64,000 nucleotides of DNA from Streptomyces vilmorinianum (GCF_005517195.1 NZ_CP040244.1:5784001-5848000), one strand, 5' to 3'. Counted from the first letter of the stretch, positions 8,837-17,738 are shown. Notes: generated by a model from the letters alone, not told the origin. Made by a program: numbers and translations.

Positions 8837-9817
8837 ATGACCCTGAAGACTTCTCTCTCCACCTGGCCGGCCTGGGCGGGGCGCGCCGCGCTCGTCTGGT
8901 CCGTGCTGTACGCCACGGGCGCGGCGGCCGCGGCGCTCGCCGGGCCCGCGTTCGGCTACGCGCTGCTCGGCAGGGGGACGGGCACGGCCGCGGAGGCGAC
9001 GGCGGCGGGACTGTACGGGGCCGCCGCCCTCCTCGCGTACGCGATGCTGCGCCGCCCCGGCCGCAGGTGGCCGCACCGGGCCGCCTGGGCGGTCGTCGTC
9101 CTCTGTCTGACCTCGGGCTTCACCTTCCTCCTCAGCCCGACCCACCTGCTGTTCTTCCTGTCGCGGAACCAGCCCCCGATCGACTGGGCGTCCTGGGCGA
9201 ACCAGGGCGTGGCGGTGCTCGGCGCGGTGCTGTGGGGCTGTGCCCTCCTCGCGTACCGCCGTCGGACGCTCGGCACGTGCCCGCACTGCGGCGGGCGCTC
9301 CGGCACGCCGTCCGACCTGCCCCCGGACACCCGGGCGGGCCTCGTCGCGGTCGCGGCCCTCGTTCCGTACGCGGCGCTGAAGACGGCCTGGGCCCTGGGC
9401 CTGACGCCCGGCTTCACCGGTGAGGGCCGTCCCGGCGCCGATCCCCGGTACACCAGCGATCTGGGGCTGTGGCTGTACGACCACGGCGTCGACGTCACCG
9501 CCGTGCTCGCCGTGATCGGCATGGTCCTGGCCCTCGCCCTGACCCGCCCCTGGGGCCGCCGGCTCCCCCGTATGCCGCTGCTGGCCCTGGGGTGGGCGGG
9601 CGCGGGGGCGCTCGTCCCGTTCGGCGTGTTCCTTGCGGTGATGGGCGTCCTGGCGTGGACGGGCGTGATCGATCTCGGCATGGGCGACCACGCACCCTGG
9701 GTGGTGGTGGTCGCCTACGGCGGTTTCTCCCTCTACGGACTCGCACTGGGCCGGGCGACCCGCTCCTACCAGCGGGCGACCCGCAAGGTGTGCGTCCGGT
9801 GCCGAGGGGGCCTCTAG
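8837..9817 (+). CDS. Polytopic membrane protein of unknown function with two CxxC pairs
   Basis: A 326-residue protein with roughly seven or eight hydrophobic segments. A Cys pair (TCPHCGGRSG) sits in a hydrophilic loop around residue 150, and a second pair (VCVRCRGG) lies at the very C-terminus. Together they could form a zinc knuckle or redox pair. The ATG at 8837 gives the first membrane segment at residues 10-35; the upstream purine-rich sequence is weak. It is convergent with the thiamine transporter ATPase gene and the stop codons overlap by 3 nt. I do not recognise the family. Confidence 0.65.
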   Translation: MTLKTSLSTWPAWAGRAALVWSVLYATGAAAAALAGPAFGYALLGRGTGTAAEATAAGLYGAAALLAYAMLRRPGRRWPHRAAWAVVVLCLTSGFTFLLSPTHLLFFLSRNQPPIDWASWANQGVAVLGAVLWGCALLAYRRRTLGTCPHCGGRSGTPSDLPPDTRAGLVAVAALVPYAALKTAWALGLTPGFTGEGRPGADPRYTSDLGLWLYDHGVDVTAVLAVIGMVLALALTRPWGRRLPRMPLLALGWAGAGALVPFGVFLAVMGVLAWTGVIDLGMGDHAPWVVVVAYGGFSLYGLALGRATRSYQRATRKVCVRCRGGL

Positions 9818-10893
9818 TCCCCCGCCAGCACCACGACCTCCTCGGCCTCGAACGTCACCCCGACCTCCGCGCCTTCCTCCGGCGCGCCCCTCAGCGGGCA
9901 CTCCGCCTCCAGGGCGGGGCCCTCGACCGGGCGGAGGAGGACGGCGACGTGGGTGCCGCGGAAGGTGCGGGCCTCGACCGTGCAGGCCAGGCCGTCCGCC
10001 GGGGCTCCGAGGCGCACGCCGCCCGGGCGTACGAGGAGCTTCGCCTCGCCCTGGGGGGAGCCGTCCGGCACCGGGATCTTGCCCCACGCCGTGTCCGCGG
10101 CGCCGCCACTGACGGTCCCCGCCACCACGTTGTCGAAGCCGAGGAAGCGGGCCACGAACTCGGAGACCGGCCGCTGCCAGACCTCCAGCGGTGTCCCGGA
10201 CTGGGCGATCTTGCCGTCCCGCATCACCACGACCCGGTCGGCGAGCGCGAACGCCTCCCCCTGGTCGTGGGTGACGGCGAGCACGGTCGTGCCCAACTGT
10301 CCGAAGAGCCGGCGCAGTTCGACCACGAGCCGCTCCCGCAGTCCGCGGTCGAGCTGTCCGAGCGGCTCGTCCAGCATCAGCAGCCGGGGCCGCGGGGCGA
10401 GCGCGCGGGCGAGGGCCACGCGCTGCTGCTCACCGCCGGAGAGCGAGGCGACGGCCCGCCGCCCGGCCCCCGGCAGTCCGACGAGCTCCAGCAACTCCCG
10501 TACCCGCTCTTCTCGTTCGCCCTTGGCGCGCCATGGGGCCTCCCCGGGCCCGCCAGGGCCGAGGGGACGCATGCGCAGCCCGAAGGCGACGTTGCCGCCC
10601 ACGTCCCGCTGCGGGAAGAGCTGGTGGTCCTGGAACATCAGGCCCACCCCGCGCCGGTGCACCGGCACCCCGGCCTGGTCGGCGCCGCCGAGCAGCACCC
10701 GGCCGCCGTCCAGCCTCTGCAGTCCGGCGACGGCCCGCAGCAGCGTGGACTTTCCACTGCCGCTCGGCCCGAGCACGCACACGATCTCGTGCTCGGCGAC
10801 CTCCAGGTCCACCGAGTCCAGCACGGCCCGCTCCCCGAACCGTACGGTCGCGTCCTCGATCGTCAGCATCGGCATCGACATGGGCATCGACAT
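9814..10893 (-). CDS. thiQ: Thiamine ABC transporter ATP-binding protein (ThiQ-like)
   Basis: A 359-residue ABC ATPase: Walker A GPSGSGKST, signature LSGGEQQRV, Walker B LLMLDEP, H-loop VTHDQGEA. A C-terminal TOBE-like extension follows ('KLLVRPGGVRLGAPADGL'), as in CUT1/Fe/thiamine-type importers. The start at 10893 is the first of five closely spaced ATGs (MSMPMSMPM). It is preferred because GGGGAG lies 5 nt upstream and it forms a TGATG overlap with the permease stop. It energises the adjacent permease. The thiamine assignment rests on the binding protein type and the TPP riboswitch at the head of the operon. Confidence 0.85.
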   Translation of the reverse strand: MSMPMSMPMLTIEDATVRFGERAVLDSVDLEVAEHEIVCVLGPSGSGKSTLLRAVAGLQRLDGGRVLLGGADQAGVPVHRRGVGLMFQDHQLFPQRDVGGNVAFGLRMRPLGPGGPGEAPWRAKGEREERVRELLELVGLPGAGRRAVASLSGGEQQRVALARALAPRPRLLMLDEPLGQLDRGLRERLVVELRRLFGQLGTTVLAVTHDQGEAFALADRVVVMRDGKIAQSGTPLEVWQRPVSEFVARFLGFDNVVAGTVSGGAADTAWGKIPVPDGSPQGEAKLLVRPGGVRLGAPADGLACTVEARTFRGTHVAVLLRPVEGPALEAECPLRGAPEEGAEVGVTFEAEEVVVLAGD

Positions 10894-12581
10894 CAGAACT
10901 CCCCGGAGGTCCGGTCGGTGCGGAGCCGTTCGAGCAGCAGCAGAGCCACCGCGCACACCACCATCAGAATCGTCGAAAGGGCCATGGCCTGGCCGTAGTT
11001 GAGCTCGCCGGGCCGGCCGAGGAGGCGGGCGACGGCGACCGGCAGCGTCGGGTGGTCGGGCCGGGCGATGAAGACGGTAGCGCCGAACTCGCCCAGCGAC
11101 ACGGCGAAGGCGAACCCGGCCGCGATGAGCAGCGCCCGCCGCACCAGTGGCAGGTCGACCTCGCGCCAGGCCCGCAGCGGCGAAGCGCCGAGCACGGCCG
11201 CGGCCTCCCGCAGCCGCTCGTCGACCGCCCGCAGCACGGGCAGCATCGTCCGTACGACGAAGGGGACGCCGACCAGCGCCTGCGCGAGCGGCACGAGGAT
11301 CCAGCTCGCCCGCAGGTCGAGCGGCGGCTCGTCCAGGGTGATGAGGAAGCCGAAGCCGACGGTGACGGCGGAGACCCCGAGCGGCAGCATCAGCAGCGCG
11401 TCGAAGCCGCGCACGAGCCGCCCGGCCCGCCGGGTGAGGGCCGCCGCCGCGAGGCCGCCGATGACGAGGGCGATGGCGGTGGCGACCAGCGCGTACTGGA
11501 GCGAGTTCCGGATCGTGTCCGCCATGGGCACGAGGAAGGTGCCGGAGGGGTCCACCGACTGCAGGGCCCGGTAGTAGTCGAGCCCGTACCCCTCGGGGGT
11601 GTCGAAGGACCGCTCGACGAGCACACCGAGCGGCAGCACGAGCAGCAGCACGATGGAGACGAGGACGCCCCCGAAGAGCACCCACTGCCCGGCGCCCCTG
11701 GGGCGGCGCGAGGTCTGTTCGGGCGCGACGAGCTTGAGCGCCGTCTCCCGCCGGCGCACGGTCCGGGCGTGCACGGCGAGGACCGCGCCGACGGCCACGA
11801 ACTGGACCATCGTGAGCACGGCGGCCGTCGTCAGGTCGAAGCGGTCGACCGTCTGCCGGTAGATCTCCGTCTCCAGGGTGGAGTACGCCGGTCCGCCGAG
11901 GATCTGGACGACGGCGAAGGATCCGGCGGTGAAGAGGAACACCATCAGCGCGGCCGCGGCGACCGACGGGCCGAGCGCGGGCAGGGTCACGGTCCGCCAG
12001 GCGGTCCACCGGGAGGCGCCCAGGACCCGGGCGGCCTCCTCCTGGCGCGGGTCGAGCTGCGCCCACAGGCCGCCGACGGTCCGTACGACGACGGCGTAAT
12101 TGAAGAACACATGGGCGAGGAGGATCGCCCAGACGGTGGTGTCGAGGCGGACGCCCCACAGCTCGTCGAGGAGCCCGCCGCGCCCGACGAGCGCCAGGAA
12201 CGCCGTGCCGACCATGACGGTCGGCATCACGAAGGGGACGGTGACGACCGCGCGCAGCAGCCCCTTGCCGGGGAAGTCGAAGCGCGCGAAGACGTACGCC
12301 CCGGGCAGCGCGATCACCAGGGTCAGCGCGGTGGAGGCGAGCGCCTGCCACAGCGTGAACCAGAGGACGTCGAGGATCTCCGGCCGGCTGAGCGTCTCGC
12401 CGAACCGGCCGAACTGCCACGCCCCGTCGACCCTGAGCCCGCGCTCGACGATCGAGGCGACGGGCCAGGCGAAGAACAGCGCGAAGAAGGCGACGGGCAC
12501 GACCATCAGGCCGAGCCGCGCCGCGCTTCCCCTGCGGTCGGGAACTACTTCAGAACGAGCGACGACCACTGCTGGATCCAC
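10893..12581 (-). CDS. thiP: Thiamine ABC transporter permease (ThiP-like, two permease domains)
   Basis: A polytopic protein of 562 residues with two permease domains, each containing an EAA-type loop ('EEAARVLGASRWTAWRTVTLPAL' around residue 190; 'REAAAVLGASPLRAWREVDLPLV' around 465). This tandem layout is normal for ThiP and FbpB-type permeases. The GTG at 12581 overlaps the end of the binding-protein gene by 37 nt. Another GTG at 12569 is possible; neither has a strong ribosome binding site, so the exact start is uncertain. It is the middle gene of a three-gene importer operon. Confidence 0.85.
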   Translation of the reverse strand: MDPAVVVARSEVVPDRRGSAARLGLMVVPVAFFALFFAWPVASIVERGLRVDGAWQFGRFGETLSRPEILDVLWFTLWQALASTALTLVIALPGAYVFARFDFPGKGLLRAVVTVPFVMPTVMVGTAFLALVGRGGLLDELWGVRLDTTVWAILLAHVFFNYAVVVRTVGGLWAQLDPRQEEAARVLGASRWTAWRTVTLPALGPSVAAAALMVFLFTAGSFAVVQILGGPAYSTLETEIYRQTVDRFDLTTAAVLTMVQFVAVGAVLAVHARTVRRRETALKLVAPEQTSRRPRGAGQWVLFGGVLVSIVLLLVLPLGVLVERSFDTPEGYGLDYYRALQSVDPSGTFLVPMADTIRNSLQYALVATAIALVIGGLAAAALTRRAGRLVRGFDALLMLPLGVSAVTVGFGFLITLDEPPLDLRASWILVPLAQALVGVPFVVRTMLPVLRAVDERLREAAAVLGASPLRAWREVDLPLVRRALLIAAGFAFAVSLGEFGATVFIARPDHPTLPVAVARLLGRPGELNYGQAMALSTILMVVCAVALLLLERLRTDRTSGEF

Positions 12582-13627
12582 TGGTCACGCTTCTCGGCGA
12601 TCTTCTCGGGAGCCATGGTCCGCGGCTTGTCGATCACGACCCCGTGCTTCGTGAAGAGCTCCGGGAGGGTGGCGTCGGTGGCCACCGGGTTGACGAACAT
12701 CTGCAGCGGCATGTCGTCCTGGAACTTCTTGGAGATCAGGAAGTCGATCAGCTTCTTGCCGCCCTCGGGGTTCTTCGCCCCGTTCAGCAGGCCCGCGTAC
12801 TCGGTCTGCCGGAAGCAGGTGCCGGTGGAGACGCCGGTGGGCGCGACGGTCGGCTGCGGCTCGGAGTAGAGCACCTCGACCGGCGGGCTGGAGGCGTACG
12901 AGACGACCAGCGGCCGGTCCCCCTTGGCCTTCTTGCCGCCGGCGGAGCCGGAGAACTCCTGGTTGTAGGCGAGCTCCCAGCTGTCGACGGTCTTCACGCC
13001 GTTGGCCTTGAGCTTCTTCCAGTAGTCCTGCCAGCCCTCGTCCCCGTACTGGGCGGCGGTGCCGAGCAGGAAGCCGAGGCCCGGGGAGGAGCGCTCGGGG
13101 TTCTCGACGACGAGCAGGTTCTTGTACTCGGGCTTGGCCAGGTCGTCGAAGGTCTGCGGCGGGCTGAGCTTCTTGTCGGCGAAGTACTTCTTGTCGTAGT
13201 TGACGCAGATGTCGCCGGTGTCGATCGGGGTGACCCGGTGCTCCTGGTCGCTCTGGACCGCGGCCGGGATCCGGTCCGTGCCCTTCGCCTCGTACGGGAC
13301 GAAGATCCCGTTGTCGAGCGCGCGGGAGAGCAGGGTGTTGTCGACGCCGAAGAAGACGTCGCCCTGCGGGGAGCCCTTGGTGAGGATCTCCTTGTTGACG
13401 GCCTCGCCGGCGTCGCCGCTCTTCAGCACCTTGACGGTGAAGCCGGTCTGCCGGGTGAACTCCGCCAGGACCTCCTTGGAGGCGGCGAAGGAGTCGTGGC
13501 TGACGAGGGTGACGGTCTTGGGGGCCGGGCCGTCGGCCGCCTTCTCCCCGGATCCGCCACAGGCGGCGAGGGTGGTGACCCCCAGCGCGGCGACGATCGC
13601 CGCTGCGCCCATCTTCTTGGTGCTCAC
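12545..13627 (-). CDS. thiB: Thiamine ABC transporter substrate-binding lipoprotein (ThiB-like)
   Basis: A 360-residue exported lipoprotein with lipobox VTTLAAC near residue 23. The mature part contains segments I associate with ThiB-type proteins: TLVSHDSFAASKEVL, ILTKGSPQGDVFFGVDNTLLSRAL, DTGDICVNYD, YKNLLVVENPERSSPGLGF. It should bind thiamine or a phosphorylated form outside the membrane and deliver it to ThiP. The GTG at 13627 has AGGAGG 7 nt upstream. A TPP riboswitch lies 90 nt upstream of the start, which strongly supports the substrate. It is the first gene of thiBPQ. Confidence 0.9.
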   Translation of the reverse strand: MSTKKMGAAAIVAALGVTTLAACGGSGEKAADGPAPKTVTLVSHDSFAASKEVLAEFTRQTGFTVKVLKSGDAGEAVNKEILTKGSPQGDVFFGVDNTLLSRALDNGIFVPYEAKGTDRIPAAVQSDQEHRVTPIDTGDICVNYDKKYFADKKLSPPQTFDDLAKPEYKNLLVVENPERSSPGLGFLLGTAAQYGDEGWQDYWKKLKANGVKTVDSWELAYNQEFSGSAGGKKAKGDRPLVVSYASSPPVEVLYSEPQPTVAPTGVSTGTCFRQTEYAGLLNGAKNPEGGKKLIDFLISKKFQDDMPLQMFVNPVATDATLPELFTKHGVVIDKPRTMAPEKIAEKRDQWIQQWSSLVLK

Positions 13628-13663
13628 TGGAATTCCTCCTGGGTATGTCCAGGAAGAGACGCG

Positions 13664-13695
13664 GCCCTGCCCGCGGCCACGGCCGCGGGCAGGGC
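13664..13695 (-). terminator. Strong hairpin in the thi leader, probable riboswitch expression platform
   Basis: A perfect 15-bp GC-rich inverted repeat (arms 13664-13678 and 13681-13695, 2-nt centre) lies between the TPP riboswitch and the thiB start. In transcript order it is followed by a pyrimidine-rich TCTCTTCC. It is well placed to act as the terminator controlled by the riboswitch, although Streptomyces TPP switches may also work on translation. Confidence 0.65.
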
Positions 13696-13717
13696 GCTAC
13701 AGCTCGAGTAACGACCG

Positions 13718-13808
13718 AACTTCCTACCCAGAATGACCTGGGCGAGGTTCAGAGGGTCTGCGGCCTGACGGTGCCGCACTCTCAGCGCTGTGGCGCTCCC
13801 CTGTCGGA
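13718..13808 (-). promoter_or_regulatory. TPP (THI-box) riboswitch controlling thiBPQ
   Basis: Read on the minus strand, this segment carries the conserved TPP aptamer blocks in the right order. There is a CAGGGGAGC 5' arm, then GCTGAGAGTG, then a variable stem GCGGC...GCCGC. Next comes AGACCCTCTGAACCT, followed by the AGGTCATTCTGGG pyrophosphate-sensor helix and closing TAGGAAG. TPP binding should switch off the downstream thiamine importer genes. Confidence 0.93.
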
Positions 13809-13837
13809 ATATGCATATGTTCGAGCTCAGACTACAA
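13808..13837 (-). promoter_or_regulatory. Probable promoter of the thiBPQ operon
   Basis: On the minus strand TTGTAG (13832-13837) and CATATT (13808-13813) are separated by 18 nt. This places a transcription start at about the first base of the TPP aptamer. It overlaps the last bases upstream of the rlmN stop codon region, in an unusually AT-rich patch. Confidence 0.6.
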
Positions 13838-13839
13838 GG

Positions 13840-14946
13840 TCAGCGTTCCGACGCCGCCAGCTGTCCACAGGCGCCGTCGATCTCCTGACCGCGGGTGTCG
13901 CGGACGGTCACCGGGACGCCGTGGGAGGCGATGGCCTCGACGAACGCCTTCTCGTCCTCGGGACGGGAGGCGGTCCACTTGGAGCCGGGCGTGGGGTTCA
14001 GCGGGATCAGGTTGACGTGCACCCGCTTGCCCTTGAGGAGCCGCCCGAGGAGGTCGCCCCGCCAGGCCTGGTCGTTGATGTCCCGGATGAGGGCGTACTC
14101 GATGGAGATCCGGCGCCCGGACTTCTCGGCGTACTCCCAGGCCGCGTCGAGGACCTCACGGACCTTCCAGCGCGTGTTGACGGGCACGAGCGTGTCGCGC
14201 AGCTCGTCGTCGGGCGCGTGCAGGGAGACGGCGAGACGGCACTTGAAGCCCTCGTCGGCAAAGCGCAGCATCGCGGGCACGAGACCGACGGTGGAGACGG
14301 TGATCCCGCGCTGGGAGAGCCCGAGCCCGTCCGGCTCGGGATCCGTCAGCCGCCGGATCGCGCCGACGACCCGCTTGTAGTTGGCGAGCGGCTCACCCAT
14401 GCCCATGAACACGATGTTGCTGAGCCGCGCCGGCCCTCCCGGGACCTCGCCGTCGCGCAGCGCGCGCATGCCGTCGACGATCTGGTGCACGATCTCGGCG
14501 GTCGACAGGTTCCGGTCGAGCCCGGCCTGGCCGGTGGCGCAGAACGGGCAGTTCATTCCGCAGCCCGCCTGCGAGGAGATGCACATGGTGACCCGGTCCG
14601 GGTACCGCATCAGCACGGACTCGACGAGCGTGCCGTCATGCAGCTTCCACAGCGTCTTACGGGTGGTGTCGTCGTCGCACGAGATGTGCCGGACCACGGA
14701 CATCAGATCGGGCAGCAGCTCCCCCTGCAGCTTCTCTCGCGAGGCGGCGGGGATGTCGGTCCACTCGGCGGGGTCGTGGGCGTACCGCGCGAAGTAGTGC
14801 GTGGACAGCTGCTTGGCGCGGAACGGCTTCTCGCCGATCGCGGCGACGGCTTCCTTGCGCTCGGCGGGCGTGAGGTCGGCGAGGTGCCGCGGCGGCTGCT
14901 TGGCTCCGCGGGGGGCGACGAAAGTGAGTTCTCCGGGCTTGGGCAT
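13840..14946 (-). CDS. rlmN: 23S rRNA (adenine-2503-C2)-methyltransferase RlmN
   Basis: A 368-residue radical-SAM enzyme. The iron-sulfur cluster triad is visible as CGMNCPFC (CxxxCxxC), and the family segments GMGEPLANYKRV and SLHAPDDELRDTLVP are present. The C-terminal region ('RDTRGQEIDGACGQL') contains the Cys that takes part in catalysis. It methylates A2503 of 23S rRNA and some tRNAs at C2 using two SAM molecules. It reads leftward, separated from cdsA by about 125 nt that contain a hairpin, so it probably has its own transcript. Confidence 0.96.
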   Translation of the reverse strand: MPKPGELTFVAPRGAKQPPRHLADLTPAERKEAVAAIGEKPFRAKQLSTHYFARYAHDPAEWTDIPAASREKLQGELLPDLMSVVRHISCDDDTTRKTLWKLHDGTLVESVLMRYPDRVTMCISSQAGCGMNCPFCATGQAGLDRNLSTAEIVHQIVDGMRALRDGEVPGGPARLSNIVFMGMGEPLANYKRVVGAIRRLTDPEPDGLGLSQRGITVSTVGLVPAMLRFADEGFKCRLAVSLHAPDDELRDTLVPVNTRWKVREVLDAAWEYAEKSGRRISIEYALIRDINDQAWRGDLLGRLLKGKRVHVNLIPLNPTPGSKWTASRPEDEKAFVEAIASHGVPVTVRDTRGQEIDGACGQLAASER

Positions 14947-14975
14947 GGTGCTACCAGTGTCGCAGAGAGATGAGG

Positions 14976-15042
14976 AAGGGCTCGCCGCCCTGGGGATACC
15001 CCCTGCCCCGAAGGGGCCAGGGGGGCGGGACGACGAGCCCTT
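14976..15042 (-). terminator. Imperfect hairpin between cdsA and rlmN
   Basis: The outer arms AAGGGCTCG (14976-14984) and CGAGCCCTT (15034-15042) are perfectly complementary. Inner GC-rich complementarity (CCGCCCTGGG with CCAGGGGGGCGG) extends the stem. It probably ends transcripts from cdsA. Confidence 0.55.
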
Positions 15043-15071
15043 GCAGCCTCACACGGCCTCGAACAGCGAGG

Positions 15072-16163
15072 TCAGGCCGTACCGACGAAGATCACGAACA
15101 GCAGCCAGACCACCGGCGCGGTCGGCAGGAGCGAGTCCAGCCGGTCCATGATGCCGCCGTGGCCCGGGAGCAGCGTGCCCATGTCCTTGATACCGAGGTC
15201 ACGCTTGATCATCGACTCGCCGAGGTCGCCGAGCGTCGCGCTCGCCGCCACCGCGAGACCGAGCAGCAGGCCCTGCCACCACGTGCCGTCGTCGATCATG
15301 AACTGCATGCAGAGCGCGCCCGCCGCCATCGCGAAGGTGACGGCACCGAGCAGACCCTCGCGGGTCTTGCCGGGGCTGATCCGCGGCGCCAGCTTGTGCT
15401 TCCCGAAACGCCAGCCGACCGCGTACGCGCCGGTGTCGCTGACCACGGTCAGCACCAGGAACGTGAGCACCCGCTGCGGACCGTCGTCGGCGGTGAGCAT
15501 CAGCGCCACGAACGTCGCCAGGAACGGCACGTAGAACGCGGCGAAGACGCCTGCCGTGACGTCCTTCAGATAGCCCTCGGGAGGCTCCGTCATACGCCAC
15601 ACGAGCACCGCGAGAGCGGTCAGGGCCATGGCGACCCAGGCCCCCTCGGCACCCCGGACATATCCGGCGACGACCATCGCCGCGCCGCCGACCGCGAGCG
15701 GGACGAGCGGCGCCTTGATGCCCTTGCGCTCCTGAAGACGGGAGGTGAGCTCCCACAGACCGACCACGACGGCGACCGCTATCACGCCGACGAACGCGGC
15801 CTTCCAGATGAACAGCGACGCGATGATGACGGCACCCAGCCCGACGCCAACCCCTATGGCCGCGCCCAGGTCGCGCCCCGCGCTCTTCTTCTGCGGAGCC
15901 GACGGGGCGGGCTGGGACGGGCTGGACATGGGCTCCTGCGGGTGCTCGTTCGGCGTCTCGTCACGGAACAGGGGACCGCTCTGCTGAGCGGCCCCCCGGT
16001 CGTGGTCGTCCTGATGATCGCCGGCGGGGACGTCGGGCACGATGGGCATGGGCCGAGTCTGCGCCGCCTGTAGCCCATCGTATGCGGGACCCGCCGGGGC
16101 AGGCCCCTGGTCGGGCCCCCAGTAGCCGGAACCGGCCGGGGCCCCCCAGGAAGAGTCGTTCAT
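15072..16163 (-). CDS. cdsA: Phosphatidate cytidylyltransferase
   Basis: A 363-residue integral membrane enzyme that makes CDP-diacylglycerol from phosphatidic acid and CTP, the branch point for phospholipid synthesis. The CdsA signature is clear near the C-terminus (SDTGAYAVGWRFGKH...ISPGKTREG; GDLGESMIKRDLGIKD). About eight membrane segments follow an N-terminal hydrophilic, Gly/Pro/Gln-rich extension of about 100 residues that is typical of actinobacterial CdsA. The start at 16163 forms a TGATG junction with the frr stop and has GAGG close upstream, so it is translationally coupled to frr. Confidence 0.95.
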   Translation of the reverse strand: MNDSSWGAPAGSGYWGPDQGPAPAGPAYDGLQAAQTRPMPIVPDVPAGDHQDDHDRGAAQQSGPLFRDETPNEHPQEPMSSPSQPAPSAPQKKSAGRDLGAAIGVGVGLGAVIIASLFIWKAAFVGVIAVAVVVGLWELTSRLQERKGIKAPLVPLAVGGAAMVVAGYVRGAEGAWVAMALTALAVLVWRMTEPPEGYLKDVTAGVFAAFYVPFLATFVALMLTADDGPQRVLTFLVLTVVSDTGAYAVGWRFGKHKLAPRISPGKTREGLLGAVTFAMAAGALCMQFMIDDGTWWQGLLLGLAVAASATLGDLGESMIKRDLGIKDMGTLLPGHGGIMDRLDSLLPTAPVVWLLFVIFVGTA

Positions 16164-16723
16164 CAGACCTCGAGCAGCTCGGCTTCCTTGTGCTTGAGCA
16201 GCTCGTCCACCTGCGCGACGTACTTCGCGGTGGTGTCGTCGAGCTCCTTCTCGCCGCGGCGGCCCTCGTCCTCGCCGACCTCGCCGTCCTTGACCAGCTT
16301 GTCGATGGTCTCCTTGGCCTTGCGGCGCACGGACCGGATCGAGATCTTCGAGTCCTCGGCCTTGCTCTTGGCGACCTTGATGTACTCGCGGCGGCGCTCC
16401 TCGGTGAGCTCCGGGAACACCACACGGATGATGTTGCCGTCGTTGCTCGGGTTGACGCCGAGGTCCGAGTCACGGATCGCCTGCTCGATGTTGCGCAGCG
16501 CGCTCTTGTCGAACGGGGTCACCACGGCCATGCGCGGCTCGGGAACCGAGAACGACGCCAGCTGATTGATCGGCGTGATCGCACCGTAGTAGTCGGCCAC
16601 GATCTTGTTGAACATCGCCGGGTGCGCACGGCCGGTGCGGATCGCGGCGAAGTCCTCCTTGGCGACCACGACGGCCTTCTCCATCTTCTCCTCGGCCTCG
16701 AGGAGGGTCTCTTCGATCACCAC
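16163..16723 (-). CDS. frr: Ribosome recycling factor
   Basis: A 186-residue RRF of the normal length for the family (about 185). Recognisable segments are KMEKAVVVAKEDFAAIRTGRAHP at the N-terminus, VVTPFDKSALRNIEQAIRDSDLGVNP, and 'IRSVRRKAKETIDKL' in the long helical domain. It splits post-termination ribosomes with EF-G. It sits between pyrH and cdsA in the conserved rpsB-tsf-pyrH-frr-cdsA order, 92 nt downstream of pyrH. Confidence 0.97.
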   Translation of the reverse strand: MVIEETLLEAEEKMEKAVVVAKEDFAAIRTGRAHPAMFNKIVADYYGAITPINQLASFSVPEPRMAVVTPFDKSALRNIEQAIRDSDLGVNPSNDGNIIRVVFPELTEERRREYIKVAKSKAEDSKISIRSVRRKAKETIDKLVKDGEVGEDEGRRGEKELDDTTAKYVAQVDELLKHKEAELLEV

Positions 16724-16815
16724 TTGCTCCTGCGTGTCGTCGCGTCTTGTCCTGCACGGTGTACGACCGGCAGGGCTCTGTCCATCCCCTCGCGGGGCGG
16801 TCCCCGGTTTCAGGC

Positions 16816-17580
16816 TCAGGCCCGGGTGCCCTGGTCGCTCACGAGAGTGCCGATCTTCTCACCCTTCACCGCGCGCGCGATATTGCCCTCGGCGAGCAGT
16901 TCGAAGACGAGGATCGGAAGGTTGTTGTCACGGCACAGGGTGATGGCGGTGGCGTCGGCGACCTTGAGGTCGCGGGAGAGCACCTCGCCGTACTCGAGCG
17001 CGTCGAACTTCACCGCGTCGGGGTTGCTCTTCGGGTCGGAGTCGTAGACCCCGTCCACGCCGTTCTTGCCCATGAGCAGGGCCTCGGCGTCGATCTCCAG
17101 GGCACGCTGGGCGGCCGTGGTGTCGGTGGAGAAGTACGGCATGCCCATACCGGCACCGAAGATGACCACGCGGCCCTTCTCCAGGTGGCGCACGGCGCGC
17201 AGCGGGATGTACGGCTCCGCGACCTGACCCATGGTGATGGCGGTCTGGACGCGGGAGTCGATGCCCTCCTTCTCCAGGAAGTCCTGGAGGGCGAGGCAGT
17301 TCATGACGGTGCCGAGCATGCCCATGTAGTCGGAGCGCGCCCGGTCCATGCCGCGTACCTGCAGCTCGGCGCCGCGGAAGAAGTTGCCGCCGCCGATCAC
17401 GACCGCGATCTCCGCTCCGTCGCGTACGACCGCCGCGATCTCGCGCGCGATCTTGTGCACGACGTCGGGGTCGACGCCGAGACCGCCGCCGCCGGCGAAT
17501 GCCTCACCGGACAGCTTCAGCATGAAGCGGCCGGCCTTATTGCCGTGGATGTCGTCGCCCTGAGCGGCGTCCTGATTCAT
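16816..17580 (-). CDS. pyrH: Uridylate kinase
   Basis: A 254-residue amino-acid-kinase-fold UMP kinase that makes UDP. Motifs include RFMLKLSGEAFAG, VVIGGGNFFRG, DYMGMLGTVMN, GMGMPYFSTDTTAAQRA and NGVDGVYDSDP. The ATG at 17580 is chosen because GAGGAG lies 6 nt upstream; an in-frame ATG 18 nt earlier sits before this binding site. It is separated from tsf by a gap holding a strong hairpin, so its level may be set partly by read-through. Confidence 0.96.
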   Translation of the reverse strand: MNQDAAQGDDIHGNKAGRFMLKLSGEAFAGGGGLGVDPDVVHKIAREIAAVVRDGAEIAVVIGGGNFFRGAELQVRGMDRARSDYMGMLGTVMNCLALQDFLEKEGIDSRVQTAITMGQVAEPYIPLRAVRHLEKGRVVIFGAGMGMPYFSTDTTAAQRALEIDAEALLMGKNGVDGVYDSDPKSNPDAVKFDALEYGEVLSRDLKVADATAITLCRDNNLPILVFELLAEGNIARAVKGEKIGTLVSDQGTRA

Positions 17581-17607
17581 GGAGATCTCCTCGTGCACAT
17601 ACGACGA

Positions 17608-17654
17608 AGGCCATTGCCGGTGGGTCCTTGCGGTTTCCCCTACGGCAATGGCCT
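17608..17654 (-). terminator. Hairpin between tsf and pyrH
   Basis: Perfect 12-bp arms (17608-17619 and 17643-17654) enclose a 23-nt loop. The hairpin lies 30 nt upstream of pyrH and 85 nt downstream of tsf. It probably terminates or attenuates transcription from rpsB-tsf into pyrH. Confidence 0.7.
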
Positions 17655-17738
17655 CCTCGTCAGATCTGCGGTCGTCCTACGCGAACGCGGACAACTGCTT
17701 CAGACCCTACCGGGGTCCGGTGTCCGTTGCGTACGGAC

